A DNA stretch of 63,070 bases. Source: Hymenobacter rigui. Lineage in GTDB: Bacteria > Bacteroidota > Bacteroidia > Cytophagales > Hymenobacteraceae. The stretch is from NCBI RefSeq assembly GCF_003944715.1, contig NZ_RWIT01000022.1, positions 1 through 63,070 on the forward strand. The letters are read 5' to 3'. Both the position numbers and the translations under genes were made by a program. This document shows positions 17,651-26,189 of the stretch, one piece after another. Below the pieces are notes generated by a model, which was given only the letters and a program-made list of their open reading frames with translations, was not told where the DNA came from and ran no database searches. The stretch's first letter is position 1. Every line of letters begins with the position of its first letter.

Positions 17651-19306
17651 ATGAAGCATCTGGTAGCCAAAATTCACCCCGACGATAACGTGCTGGTGGC
17701 CCTGCAGGACCTGCCGGTGGGCACGCCCGTGACGTGGGACGGCACCACCGTAACCACCACCGAGCGGATACCCGCCAAGCACAAGCTGGCTCTGCACGCC
17801 CTGGCCCCCGGCGACCCGGTGCACATGTACGGCGTGCTGGTGGGCAAAGCCGCCGCGGCCATTGGGGTGGGCGGCCTGCTCACCACCGCCAACATGCGCC
17901 ACGCCACCGACAGCTACGACGAGCACCGCCAACGCCGCCCGGAGTGGCCCGCCCCCGAGGTGAGCCAGTGGCAGACGCGCACCTTCCAGGGCTTTCACCG
18001 CCCCGATGGCCGCGTGGGCACCGCCAACTACTGGCTGGTGATTCCGCTGGTGTTCTGCGAGAACCGCAACATTCAGGTGCTGGAAGAAGCTCTGGTGAAT
18101 GACCTGGGTTACGCCCGCCGCCGCAGCTACCAGCCCCAGACCCAGGAGCTGATTGCGCTGCTGCGGGCCGGCAAAACCGTGGAGGAAATCCTGGCCACCG
18201 ACCTGCAATCGGCCGAGAACGGCCAGCCCCGGCCCCGTCTGTTCCCGAACGTGGACGGGGTGCGGTTTCTGACCCACGAGGGCGGCTGCGGCGGTATCCG
18301 GCAGGATGCCCAGACGCTGTGCGGGCTGCTGGCCGGCTACATCACCCACCCCAACGTGGCGGGTGCTACCGTGCTCAGTCTGGGTTGCCAGAACGCGCAG
18401 GTAAGCATGCTGCAGGCCGAAATTGACCGGCGCAGCCCCGGCGGGCTGCAGAAGCCGCTCTACATTCTGGAGCAGCAGAAGCTGGGTACCGAGGAGGCGC
18501 TCATCAGCACGGCTCTGCGCCAGACGTTTGCCGGCCTCATGCTGGCCAACCAGGCCACCCGCCAGCCGGCCCCGCTCAGCAAGCTGTGCATCGGGCTGGA
18601 GTGCGGCGGCTCCGACGGCTTCTCCGGCATATCGGCCAACCCGGCCGTGGGCCACGTCTCCGATTTGCTGGTGGCCCTGGGCGGCTCGGTTATTCTGGCT
18701 GAGTTTCCCGAGCTGTGCGGGGTGGAGCAGGAGCTGGTGGACCGCTCGGTGGATGCGGCCACGGCCGAGCGGTTCAGCGCCCTGATGAAAGCCTACGCCG
18801 ACTCGGCCGTGGCCGTGGGCTCGGGCTTCGACATGAACCCTTCGCCCGGCAACATCCGCGACGGGCTGATTACCGACGCCATGAAATCGGCCGGGGCGGC
18901 CCGCAAGGGCGGTTCCTCGCCGGTAATGGCCGTGCTCGACTACCCCGAGCTGGTCACGCAGCCCGGCCTCAACCTGCTTTGCACCCCCGGCAACGACGTG
19001 GAATCGACTACGGCGGAGGTGGGCTCGGGGGCCACGGTGGTGCTGTTTACCACCGGCCTGGGCACGCCCACCGGCAACCCCATTGCCCCGGTGGTCAAAA
19101 TCAGCAGCAACACGGCCCTGGCCCGCCGCATGCCCGATATCATCGACCTGAACACCGGCACCGTCATCGACGGGGAAGAAACTATTGAGCAGGCCGGCGC
19201 CCGCATCCTCGACTACGTGGTGCGCGTGGCCAGCGGCGAGGAAGTAGCCGCCGTCCGCCACGACCAAACCGACTTCATTCCCTGGAAGCGCGGGGTGAGC
19301 CTGTAA
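17651..19306 (+). CDS. uxaA: altronate dehydratase
   Basis: A 551-residue cytoplasmic enzyme that dehydrates D-altronate to 2-keto-3-deoxygluconate. Residues 1-100 form the SAF domain (HPDDNVLVALQDLPVGTPV). The rest is the altronase core, with THEGGCGGI, LGCQNAQ and the signature LCIGLECGGSDGFSGISANP, whose Cys and acidic residues bind the metal. The length is slightly above the 495 residues of the E. coli enzyme. The upstream frame from 17558 overlaps the palindrome; the ATG at 17651 opens at the domain start. It follows uxaB and precedes uxaC, so the three isomerase/reductase/dehydratase steps are adjacent. Confidence 0.94.
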   Translation: MKHLVAKIHPDDNVLVALQDLPVGTPVTWDGTTVTTTERIPAKHKLALHALAPGDPVHMYGVLVGKAAAAIGVGGLLTTANMRHATDSYDEHRQRRPEWPAPEVSQWQTRTFQGFHRPDGRVGTANYWLVIPLVFCENRNIQVLEEALVNDLGYARRRSYQPQTQELIALLRAGKTVEEILATDLQSAENGQPRPRLFPNVDGVRFLTHEGGCGGIRQDAQTLCGLLAGYITHPNVAGATVLSLGCQNAQVSMLQAEIDRRSPGGLQKPLYILEQQKLGTEEALISTALRQTFAGLMLANQATRQPAPLSKLCIGLECGGSDGFSGISANPAVGHVSDLLVALGGSVILAEFPELCGVEQELVDRSVDAATAERFSALMKAYADSAVAVGSGFDMNPSPGNIRDGLITDAMKSAGAARKGGSSPVMAVLDYPELVTQPGLNLLCTPGNDVESTTAEVGSGATVVLFTTGLGTPTGNPIAPVVKISSNTALARRMPDIIDLNTGTVIDGEETIEQAGARILDYVVRVASGEEVAAVRHDQTDFIPWKRGVSL

Positions 19307-19319
19307 CCTGATACCTATC

Positions 19320-19415
19320 TGTCATCCTGAGCTTGCGAAGGACCTTATCACGACCGGATTGTGCCTGAGTGAATCGTGCATGAGGGATAAGCTCCTTCGC
19401 GCTGCTCAGGATGAC
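19320..19415. repeat. intergenic inverted repeat, GTCATCCTGAG family
   Basis: The arms at about 19320-19353 and 19385-19415 carry TGTCATCCTGAGCTTGCGAA and its reverse complement with a few changes. It belongs to the same family as 6589-6676 and 22856-22953. It lies between uxaA and uxaC. Confidence 0.8.
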
Positions 19416-19436
19416 AAGAGTATAAAATTCCCACCC

Positions 19437-20873
19437 ATGAAGCCTTTTCTCAACGACGACTTCCTGCTGCAAGCCGCCACGGCCCGCACGCTCTACCACG
19501 AGTACGCCCGGCCGATGCCCATCATCGACTACCATAACCACCTGCTGCCCGAGCAGATTGCCGAAGACCGGCAGTTTGACACCATCACCCAGGTGTGGCT
19601 CTACGGCGACCATTACAAGTGGCGGGCCATGCGCACCAACGGCGTGCCCGAGCGCTACATTACCGGCGACGCCTCCGACTGGGAGAAGTTTGAGAAATGG
19701 GCCGAAACTGTGCCCCAGACGGTGCGCAACCCGCTCTACCACTGGACGCACCTGGAGCTGCAGCGCTACTTCGGCATCACGGAGCTGCTGAGCCCGGCCT
19801 CGGCCCGCCGCATCTACGACCAGTGCAACGCCCTGCTGCAAACCCCCGAGTACTCGGTGCGCAACCTGCTGCGCCGCATGAACGTGGAGGCCCTCTGCAC
19901 CACCGACGACCCGGCCGACTCGCTGGAGTACCACCGCGCCCTGCAGACCGGCGGCTTCGAAATTCAGGTGTTGCCCACCTTCCGCCCCGATAAGGCCATG
20001 GCCGTGGAAGACGCCGCCACCTACAACGCCTACCTCGACAAGCTGGGCCAGTCGGCGGCCGTGGACATCCAGACCTACCACGACCTGCACACCGCCCTGC
20101 GCCTGCGCCACGACTACTTTGCCGCCCTGGGCTGCCGCCTTTCCGACCACGGCCTGGAGCAGCTCTACGCCGCCGACTACACCGAGGCGGAAATCAACGA
20201 CCTGTTCCTGAAAGTTCGGGCCGGGCAGGAGCTGAGTCCGGCCGAAGTGGTGCAGTTCAAATCGGCCATGCTGGTGCTGCTGGCCGAAATGGACTGGGAA
20301 AAAGGCTGGACCCAGCAGTTCCATTTGGGGGCCCTGCGCAACAACAACTCCCGCATGCTGCGTCAGCTCGGCCCCGATACCGGCTGGGACTCCATCGGCG
20401 ACTTCTCGCAGGCCCGCGCCCTGGCCCGCTTCCTCGACCGCCTCGACTCGCAGGACAAGCTGGCCAAAACCATCCTCTACAACCTCAACCCCGCCGACAA
20501 CGAGCTGCTGGCCACTATGGTGGGCAACTTCAACGACGGCTCGGTGGCCGGTAAGGTGCAGTTCGGCTCGGGCTGGTGGTTTCTGGACCAGAAGGACGGC
20601 ATGGAAAAACAACTCAACGCCCTGAGCAACATGGGCCTGCTGAGCCGCTTCGTGGGCATGCTCACCGATTCGCGCAGCTTCCTCTCGTACCCCCGCCACG
20701 AGTATTTCCGCCGGGTGCTCTGCAACCTGCTGGGCCAGGACGTGGAAAACGGCGAGCTGCCTGCTGACATGGACCTGCTGGGCGGCATCGTGCAGAATAT
20801 TTGCTACCACAACGCGAAAGCCTATTTTGGCTTCGTGAATGCGCCGGCAAACGCCTCATCAGTCGCGGTTTAA
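19437..20873 (+). CDS. uxaC: glucuronate/galacturonate isomerase
   Basis: A 478-residue cytoplasmic isomerase of the amidohydrolase superfamily, converting galacturonate to tagaturonate (and glucuronate to fructuronate). The N-terminal metal-binding strand IIDYHNHLLPEQI is clear, with VWLYGDHYKWRAMR and NVEALCTTDDPAD following; the late VGMLTDSRSFLSYPRHEYFRR is typical of UxaC. The length fits the family (about 470). The frame is open from 19359, but that extension lies inside a palindrome; the ATG at 19437 is the real start. It supplies the first step of the galacturonate route completed by uxaB and uxaA just upstream. Confidence 0.95.
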   Translation: MKPFLNDDFLLQAATARTLYHEYARPMPIIDYHNHLLPEQIAEDRQFDTITQVWLYGDHYKWRAMRTNGVPERYITGDASDWEKFEKWAETVPQTVRNPLYHWTHLELQRYFGITELLSPASARRIYDQCNALLQTPEYSVRNLLRRMNVEALCTTDDPADSLEYHRALQTGGFEIQVLPTFRPDKAMAVEDAATYNAYLDKLGQSAAVDIQTYHDLHTALRLRHDYFAALGCRLSDHGLEQLYAADYTEAEINDLFLKVRAGQELSPAEVVQFKSAMLVLLAEMDWEKGWTQQFHLGALRNNNSRMLRQLGPDTGWDSIGDFSQARALARFLDRLDSQDKLAKTILYNLNPADNELLATMVGNFNDGSVAGKVQFGSGWWFLDQKDGMEKQLNALSNMGLLSRFVGMLTDSRSFLSYPRHEYFRRVLCNLLGQDVENGELPADMDLLGGIVQNICYHNAKAYFGFVNAPANASSVAV

Positions 20874-20935
20874 GTAAAAAAAGAAGCAAAAACACTGGGC
20901 TACTACCTAAAGTCCAAGCATCTTTACCAACTCAC

Positions 20936-20949
20936 CACAATCGATTGTG
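20936..20949. promoter_or_regulatory. perfect 14-bp palindrome before kdgK, possible operator
   Basis: CACAATCGATTGTG is a perfect palindrome in the 135-nt gap between uxaC and kdgK, 60 nt before the kdgK start. It differs from the CGTTTGCRCAAA operator, so another regulator would be needed. A 14-bp palindrome can occur by chance; no second copy was noticed. Confidence 0.3.
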
Positions 20950-21008
20950 TAAGCAAAGGCTAATTTCGGAGCCCAAAGTGCTGAAGCAGTTGATAGAAGC
21001 CACGGAAC

Positions 21009-22019
21009 ATGAAGCAAGTTGTCACCTTTGGTGAGATTATGATGCGGTTGTCGCCCCCGCAGTGCCAACGGTTGTCGCAGGCGGCTTCGCTGGATGTGAC
21101 CTATGGTGGGGGAGATGCCAACGTGGCCGCCGGGCTGGCCTACCTGGGCGTGCCGGCCGCCCACGCCGGCTGCTTCCCCGATAACGCCGTGGGCCGCGCC
21201 GCCGCCCAGCACTTCCAGCACCACGGCGTAGATATGCAGCACTGCGTGTTCCGGGGCCATCGGCTGGGGCTGTACTTCCTGGAAGTAGGGGCCTCGCTGC
21301 GGGCCAGCCGCATCGTGTACGACCGGTACGACTCGGCCTTTGCCAACCTGCAACCCGAGTGGTTCAACTGGGACGCGGTATTCCAAAATGCCCAGTGGCT
21401 GCATTGGACGGGCATCACGCCTGCCATTTCGGCCACGGCCGCGCAGGCCACCCGCGAGGCCATTGCCGCCGCCCGCCGCCGGGGCCTCACCGTATCGGCC
21501 GACGTGAACTACCGCCGCAACCTGTGGCAGTACGGCCAGCGCGCCCAGGACGTGATGCCCGAGCTGGTAGCGGGCTGCGACCTGGTGGTGTGCACCGAAG
21601 GCGACGCCGAAGACCTGTTCGGCATCCGGCCCGAAGCCGGGGCCGATAACAGCTTCGTGTCGGTGAGCCGGCAGCTGATGGCGCGGTTTCCGCAGATCAA
21701 GCAGGTCATTGCCACCCGCCGCAGCACGCAAAGTGCCTCCCATGAGCGAATTCGGGGCTTGGCGTACAGCGGCGGCGAGTACTTCGAAACCGAGGACTTC
21801 GACATCAACCCCGTGGTGGACCGCATCGGCGGGGGCGACTCCTTCATCTCCGGCTTCATCTACGGCCAGCTGACCTACCCCACGGTGCCGCAGGCCCTCA
21901 CGTTTGCCACCGCCGCCTCGGCCCTCAAGCACACCATCCCCGGCGACATCAACCTGGTATCCGCCGCCGAAGTCGAACACATTGTAGCCGGCAACACCAC
22001 CGGCCGCCTGCTCAGATAG
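21009..22019 (+). CDS. kdgK: 2-keto-3-deoxygluconate kinase (PfkB family)
   Basis: A 336-residue sugar kinase that phosphorylates 2-keto-3-deoxygluconate to KDPG. The PfkB fold is clear: TFGEIMMRLSPP at the N-terminus, the Gly-rich YGGGDANVAAGLAYLG, and the C-terminal signature DRIGGGDSFISGFIYG with the catalytic Asp. The assignment to KDG rather than another ketose rests on position between uxaC and kdgA and on the overall KdgK-like order of motifs. It is about 15-25 residues longer than many KdgK proteins. A 14-bp palindrome lies 60 nt upstream. Confidence 0.9.
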   Translation: MKQVVTFGEIMMRLSPPQCQRLSQAASLDVTYGGGDANVAAGLAYLGVPAAHAGCFPDNAVGRAAAQHFQHHGVDMQHCVFRGHRLGLYFLEVGASLRASRIVYDRYDSAFANLQPEWFNWDAVFQNAQWLHWTGITPAISATAAQATREAIAAARRRGLTVSADVNYRRNLWQYGQRAQDVMPELVAGCDLVVCTEGDAEDLFGIRPEAGADNSFVSVSRQLMARFPQIKQVIATRRSTQSASHERIRGLAYSGGEYFETEDFDINPVVDRIGGGDSFISGFIYGQLTYPTVPQALTFATAASALKHTIPGDINLVSAAEVEHIVAGNTTGRLLR

Positions 22020-22035
22020 CGGTGGCGGCCAGGAA

Positions 22036-22172
22036 CGTCATGCTGAGCGCAGCCGAAGCATCTCTACTGCTCCGTTGCACTGGACGTGAACAGCTCTATA
22101 GCCCAGGATTTAAACCCCGGGCTAATGTACCAGGCGAAGCGGTAGAGATGCTTCGGCTGCGCTCAGCATGAC
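22036..22172. repeat. intergenic inverted repeat, GTCATGCTGAGC family, with second hairpin inside
   Basis: The arms at about 22036-22078 and 22134-22172 carry CGTCATGCTGAGCGCAGCCG... and AAGCATCTCTAC. The loop contains a separate short inverted repeat (AGCCC ... GGGCT, 22099-22122). It lies between kdgK and kdgA. Confidence 0.8.
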
Positions 22173-22205
22173 AAAACCATCCAATTACCCAACCACCCAT
22201 AACAT

Positions 22206-22865
22206 ATGCCCCGCTTTTCCCCCGACCAACTCCTCGAAATCGTGCTGCGCTACCCGGTGGTGCCGGTGTTCTTCCACGCTGATGCAGCTTACGCCAAGCA
22301 GATTGTGGAGGTGTGCTACGCCGGTGGGCTGCGGGTGTTTGAATTCACCAACCGCGGGGCCAACGCTTTTGAAGTTTTCACGGAGCTGGTAGCCCACGTG
22401 CAGGCTCACTTCCCCGGCATGGTGCTGGGCATCGGCACCGTGTACACGGCTGAGGACGCCGAGCGGTTCATTGAGGCCGGGGCCGATTTTGTGGTGCAGC
22501 CCTGCCTCACGGAAGAAGTGGCCGATGTGTGCCGCCGCCGTGGCACGCCCTGGCTGCCCGGAGCCATGACGGTTTCGGAGGTGTACCAGGCTACCCGCCT
22601 GGGCGCGGCCGTGGTGAAGATTTTCCCCGGCAACGTACTGGGGCCAGGCTTCATCAAAAGTCTGCGCGGGCCCATGCCCACGGTGCCCCTGATGGTAACC
22701 GGTGGGGTAGAGTCCACCGAGGACAGCCTACGCGAGTGGTTTGACGCGGGCGTGAACGTGGTGGGCATGGGCTCCCAGCTGTTCAAAAACGCCGACGATG
22801 CCGAAGCCCTGCAGCAGCTGATTGCCCGGCTGCTGGCCTTCACGCACGCTGCCCTGTCATCCTGA
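22206..22865 (+). CDS. kdgA: KDPG aldolase
   Basis: A 219-residue class I aldolase that splits 2-keto-3-deoxy-6-phosphogluconate into pyruvate and glyceraldehyde-3-phosphate. The Schiff-base Lys is Lys138 in AAVVKIFPGN, and Glu46 in FEFTNRG matches the general acid/base. MVTGGVE and VVGMGSQLF form the phosphate-binding end. The last codons (Leu-Ser-Ser-stop) are supplied by the start of an intergenic palindrome, GTCATCCTGA, so the C-terminus has been shaped by the repeat. KdgA is the final step of the uxaC-uxaB-uxaA-kdgK pathway. Confidence 0.93.
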   Translation: MPRFSPDQLLEIVLRYPVVPVFFHADAAYAKQIVEVCYAGGLRVFEFTNRGANAFEVFTELVAHVQAHFPGMVLGIGTVYTAEDAERFIEAGADFVVQPCLTEEVADVCRRRGTPWLPGAMTVSEVYQATRLGAAVVKIFPGNVLGPGFIKSLRGPMPTVPLMVTGGVESTEDSLREWFDAGVNVVGMGSQLFKNADDAEALQQLIARLLAFTHAALSS

Positions 22866-22953
22866 GCGGAGCGAAGGACCTTACCTCGCTAGACCCAGCT
22901 ATGCAATAGCATGGCACACGTGATAAGGTCCTTCGCTCCGCTCAGGATGACAA
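22856..22953. repeat. inverted repeat overlapping the kdgA stop codon, GTCATCCTGAG family
   Basis: The left arm (about 22856-22884) carries TGTCATCCTGAGCGGAGCGA and contains the kdgA TGA (22863-22865). The right arm is 22920-22953. It belongs to the same family as 6589-6676. It separates kdgA from the transporter gene. Confidence 0.85.
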
Positions 22954-23028
22954 AACGGAATGTCCTGTCAGTGCTGCCTCCGGGTGGCCTTTCCATCTGA
23001 GTACTTCCCACCGAATTTCCCGAACTCG

Positions 23029-24399
23029 ATGCTCCAAACTCCCACTGCTCCTGCTCCCGCCATTACCGCTTCGGCCGCTCCGGCGGTGGGTCGGTACCGC
23101 TGGACGATTTGCGCGCTGGTGTTCTTCGCCACCACCATCAACTACCTCGACCGGGCCGTTATTTCCCTGCTCAAACCCACCCTGGAAAAGGTGTTCAGCT
23201 GGAATGCCGGCGACTACGCCAACATTGAGCTGGCCTTCAAAGTGGCATACGCCGTGGGCATGATGGGCGTGGGCCGCGTGATTGACCGGCTGGGCACCAA
23301 AACCGGCTACGCCCTCTCCACGCTGCTGTGGAGCCTGGCGGCCATGGGCCACGCCCTGGTGAGTAGCACGGTGGGTTTCTCGGTGGCGCGGGCGTTTCTG
23401 GGCGTTACGGAGGCCGGCAACTTCCCGGCGGCCATCAAAACTACGGCCGAGTGGTTTCCGCAGCGGGAGCGGGCCCTGGCTACCGGTATTTTCAACTCGG
23501 GCTCCAACGTGGGGGCTATTCTGGCCCCGCTCACGGTGCCATTTATTGCCGCCGCCAGCGCCAACGGCTGGAAATGGGCGTTTCTGATTACCGGGGGGCT
23601 GGGCTTTATCTGGCTGGCGCTGTGGCTGGTGTATTACGAGGTGCCGGCCCGCCACGCCCGCCTCACCAAAGCCGAGTTCGACTACATCCACAGCGACGTG
23701 GACGATATGGCCGCCGTGGCCGTGGAAACCCAGCCCAAGATTTCCTGGGGCCAGCTGCTGCGGGTGCGCCAGACCTACGCCTTCATCTTCGGCAAATTCC
23801 TGACCGACCCCATCTGGTGGTTTTACCTGTTCTGGCTGCCCGATTTCCTCAACAAGCAATACGGCCTGCAGAATACCGCCGTAGCCCTGCCCGTGGCCCT
23901 GGTGTACATCCTGTCCAGCGCGGGCAGCATTGGCGGCGGCTGGATTCCGCTGCGCCTGATGAAGAGTGGCATGCCGGCCTTCCAGGCCCGCAAGATTTCC
24001 ATGCTCATTATTGCCTTGTGCGTGTTTCCTATTGTGTTTGCTCAGTACCTGGGGCAGTTGAATATGTGGCTGGCCGTGCTGGTAATTGGTATTGCCGCCG
24101 CTGCCCACCAGGCCTGGAGCGCCAACATCTTCTCCACCGCCTCCGATATGTTCCCGAAGCGGGCCGTGGCCTCCGTCACCGGGTTGGGTGGTATGGCCGG
24201 CGGGCTGGGCGGCATCCTGCTCACGGCCCTGGTACAGAAGCGCATGTTTGTGTACTACGAAAGCATCGGGCAGCTGAATAAGGCCTATTTCATTATGTTC
24301 CTGATTTGTGGCGGGGCTTACCTGCTGGCCTGGGTGCTGATGCAGGTGTTTGCCCCCCGCATGCAAATGATTCGCTTCGACGAACCCGCCGCCAAGTAA
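23029..24399 (+). CDS. exuT: MFS hexuronate transporter (ExuT-like, ACS family)
   Basis: A 456-residue inner membrane symporter with 12 predicted membrane segments, likely taking up galacturonate or glucuronate. The first segment ends FATTINYLDRAVISLLKP, the NYLDR motif of the anion:cation symporter family to which ExuT belongs. GVTEAGNFPAAIKTTAEWFPQRERALATGIFNSGSN follows, typical of hexuronate carriers. The ATG at 23029 follows a 23-codon extension lacking family character. It lies after the complete catabolic set, so its product would feed UxaC. A related substrate such as a short oligouronide cannot be excluded. Confidence 0.85.
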   Translation: MLQTPTAPAPAITASAAPAVGRYRWTICALVFFATTINYLDRAVISLLKPTLEKVFSWNAGDYANIELAFKVAYAVGMMGVGRVIDRLGTKTGYALSTLLWSLAAMGHALVSSTVGFSVARAFLGVTEAGNFPAAIKTTAEWFPQRERALATGIFNSGSNVGAILAPLTVPFIAAASANGWKWAFLITGGLGFIWLALWLVYYEVPARHARLTKAEFDYIHSDVDDMAAVAVETQPKISWGQLLRVRQTYAFIFGKFLTDPIWWFYLFWLPDFLNKQYGLQNTAVALPVALVYILSSAGSIGGGWIPLRLMKSGMPAFQARKISMLIIALCVFPIVFAQYLGQLNMWLAVLVIGIAAAAHQAWSANIFSTASDMFPKRAVASVTGLGGMAGGLGGILLTALVQKRMFVYYESIGQLNKAYFIMFLICGGAYLLAWVLMQVFAPRMQMIRFDEPAAK

Positions 24400-24428
24400 A
24401 CAAGGCGGCCACAAGCAGACTCTCCACC

Positions 24429-24905
24429 ATGAAAAATGTACTGATACTGCTGGTCCTGATGGGGCTGGCCGGGCCGCTGCGTGCCGTTGCGCAGGCTTCC
24501 AAAAAAGACCAAACCGCCGCCAAAGAAGTGGAAATGCTGGAACGCCAGCGCTTCGAAGCCCAGGTGAAAAAGGACTATGCCGTGCTGGAACGGGTGTTTG
24601 CCGATGACCTGGTATACACGCACTCCAACGGCAAGCAGAACAACAAGCAGGAGTACCTCCAGAGCATCCGGGACGGCAAAAGCCAGTACGACCGGATTGA
24701 GGTGGAAGCCCTGAACGTGCGCACTTATAACGACGGCCGCACCGCCGTGGTCAACGGCACCATCACCATCACCCTGCCCAACAAGCCCGATGGCAACCCC
24801 AACCTAGCCCACCTCAAGTACGTGGTGGTGCAAATCAAAGACCCCAAAAAAGGCTGGCAGGTGGTGCTCTGGCAAAGCCAGAAACAGCCCGATAAAGGCC
24901 TGTAG
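24429..24905 (+). CDS. secreted NTF2-like (DUF4440/SnoaL-type) protein
   Basis: A 158-residue protein with a signal peptide (residues 1-22, PLRAVAQ). The mature part fits the NTF2-like fold: EVEMLERQRFEAQVKKDYAV, then VFADDLVYTHSNGKQNNKQEYLQSI, the standard opening of DUF4440 domains, ending in a Trp-rich strand (GWQVVLWQSQ). No catalytic set can be assigned. It lies 29 nt after the transporter gene and before fbp, so it is probably co-transcribed with exuT. Its stop codon TAG lies within the following palindrome. Ligand binding in the periplasm is possible but not shown. Confidence 0.75.
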   Translation: MKNVLILLVLMGLAGPLRAVAQASKKDQTAAKEVEMLERQRFEAQVKKDYAVLERVFADDLVYTHSNGKQNNKQEYLQSIRDGKSQYDRIEVEALNVRTYNDGRTAVVNGTITITLPNKPDGNPNLAHLKYVVVQIKDPKKGWQVVLWQSQKQPDKGL

Positions 24906-24998
24906 CGCGAAGCAAAGGCTTCGCGCCTGCCCGGCTACTTGAATAGCCAAAGCCTCAAAATTGCCTGACAATGCGCGAAGCAAAGGCTTCGCGCTACA
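24901..24998. repeat. paired GCGCGAAGCAAAGGCTTCGCGC palindromes
   Basis: Two near-identical palindromes, 24901-24926 and 24973-24998, each read CGCGAAGCAAAGGCTTCGCG; they are also inverted relative to each other through TGTAGC/GCTACA ends. The DUF4440 gene's stop lies in the first. They fill the gap before fbp. Confidence 0.85.
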
Positions 24999-25046
24999 GG
25001 CCTGCCGCCGTATGCTCGCCGGGCATTTTCTGTATTCCCTTTCCGC

Positions 25047-26066
25047 ATGAATATCTCCACCGAAAACACCATTGCCCAGCCGGTGGGCACCACCCTGGAG
25101 CGCTACATCATGCGCAAGCAGGCCGAGTTTCCGTTTGCCACCGGTGAGCTAAGCCAGCTGCTGCGCGACATTGCGTTGGCGGGCAAAATCGTGAACCGGG
25201 AGGTGAACCGCGCCGGCCTCACCAGCATCATCGGGAGTATGGGGCAGCAGAACGTGCAGGGCGAGGCCCAGCAGCGCCTCGATGTGGAAGCCAACATCCG
25301 CTTTATCCGGGCCCTGACCAACGGGGGCGAGGCCTGTGCCGTGCTCAGCGAGGAGGAAGACGACATCATCCACACCGGCAACTGCCAGGGCAAGTACGTG
25401 GTGGCCATCGACCCGCTCGACGGTTCCAGCAACATCGACGTGAACATCAGCATCGGCACCATATTCAGCATCTACCGCCGCGTAACGCCGGTGGGGCAGG
25501 AGGCTGGTCCTGAGGATTTTTTGCAGGGCGGGCGCACCCAGGTGGCGGCGGGCTACATCCTGTACGGCTCCAGCACCATGCTCGTGTACACCACCGGCCA
25601 CGGCGTGGCGGGCTTCACCTACGAAAACTCCCTGGGCGAATTTTTCCTCTCGCACCCCGATATCCGGATTCCGGCCACCGGCACCGTGTTTAGCTGCAAT
25701 GAAGGCTACTGGTTCGACTACCCCGAGTACGTACGCCAGTACCTGACGGAGTGCAAGCGCCAGGGCCAGAGCGGGCGCTATGTGGGCTCCCTGGTGGCCG
25801 ACTACCACCGCAACCTGCTCACGGGCGGCATCTACCTGTATCCGCCCACCCGCAAGAACCCCCAGGGCAAGCTGCGCCTGCTCTACGAAGGCTTCCCACT
25901 GGCCTACCTGATTGAGCAGGCCGGCGGCCGGGCCGAAACCGGCACCGGGCCGGTGCTCGACGTGGAGCCCACCGACTTTCACCAGCGTAGTCCATTATTT
26001 GTGGGTTCTCCGGTGCTGGTAGCCAGCCTGTTGGCCGGCGCGGCCGAAGCGGAGGTAAACCCGTAG
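25047..26066 (+). CDS. fbp: fructose-1,6-bisphosphatase class I
   Basis: A 339-residue cytoplasmic phosphatase that hydrolyses fructose-1,6-bisphosphate to fructose-6-phosphate. The metal-binding core is complete: SEEEDD (Glu/Asp ligands), then VAIDPLDGSSNIDVN. The C-terminal YEGFPLAYLIEQAGGRAETG is the class I sugar-binding end. The length matches the family (about 332-340). Placed after the uronate genes, it fits the need for gluconeogenesis when uronates yield only triose phosphate and pyruvate. That link is inference. Confidence 0.95.
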   Translation: MNISTENTIAQPVGTTLERYIMRKQAEFPFATGELSQLLRDIALAGKIVNREVNRAGLTSIIGSMGQQNVQGEAQQRLDVEANIRFIRALTNGGEACAVLSEEEDDIIHTGNCQGKYVVAIDPLDGSSNIDVNISIGTIFSIYRRVTPVGQEAGPEDFLQGGRTQVAAGYILYGSSTMLVYTTGHGVAGFTYENSLGEFFLSHPDIRIPATGTVFSCNEGYWFDYPEYVRQYLTECKRQGQSGRYVGSLVADYHRNLLTGGIYLYPPTRKNPQGKLRLLYEGFPLAYLIEQAGGRAETGTGPVLDVEPTDFHQRSPLFVGSPVLVASLLAGAAEAEVNP

Positions 26067-26189
26067 AAACTCCAGATAGTTTATACTTGTGGTTTAGGCG
26101 ATTTGCTCGAACCGTGTACCTTGACGCGCAACGCGCCGGCCAAGCCTCCCGCCGCCGGAGCGCACTGCAACCCTACACCTTTCCCCCTC

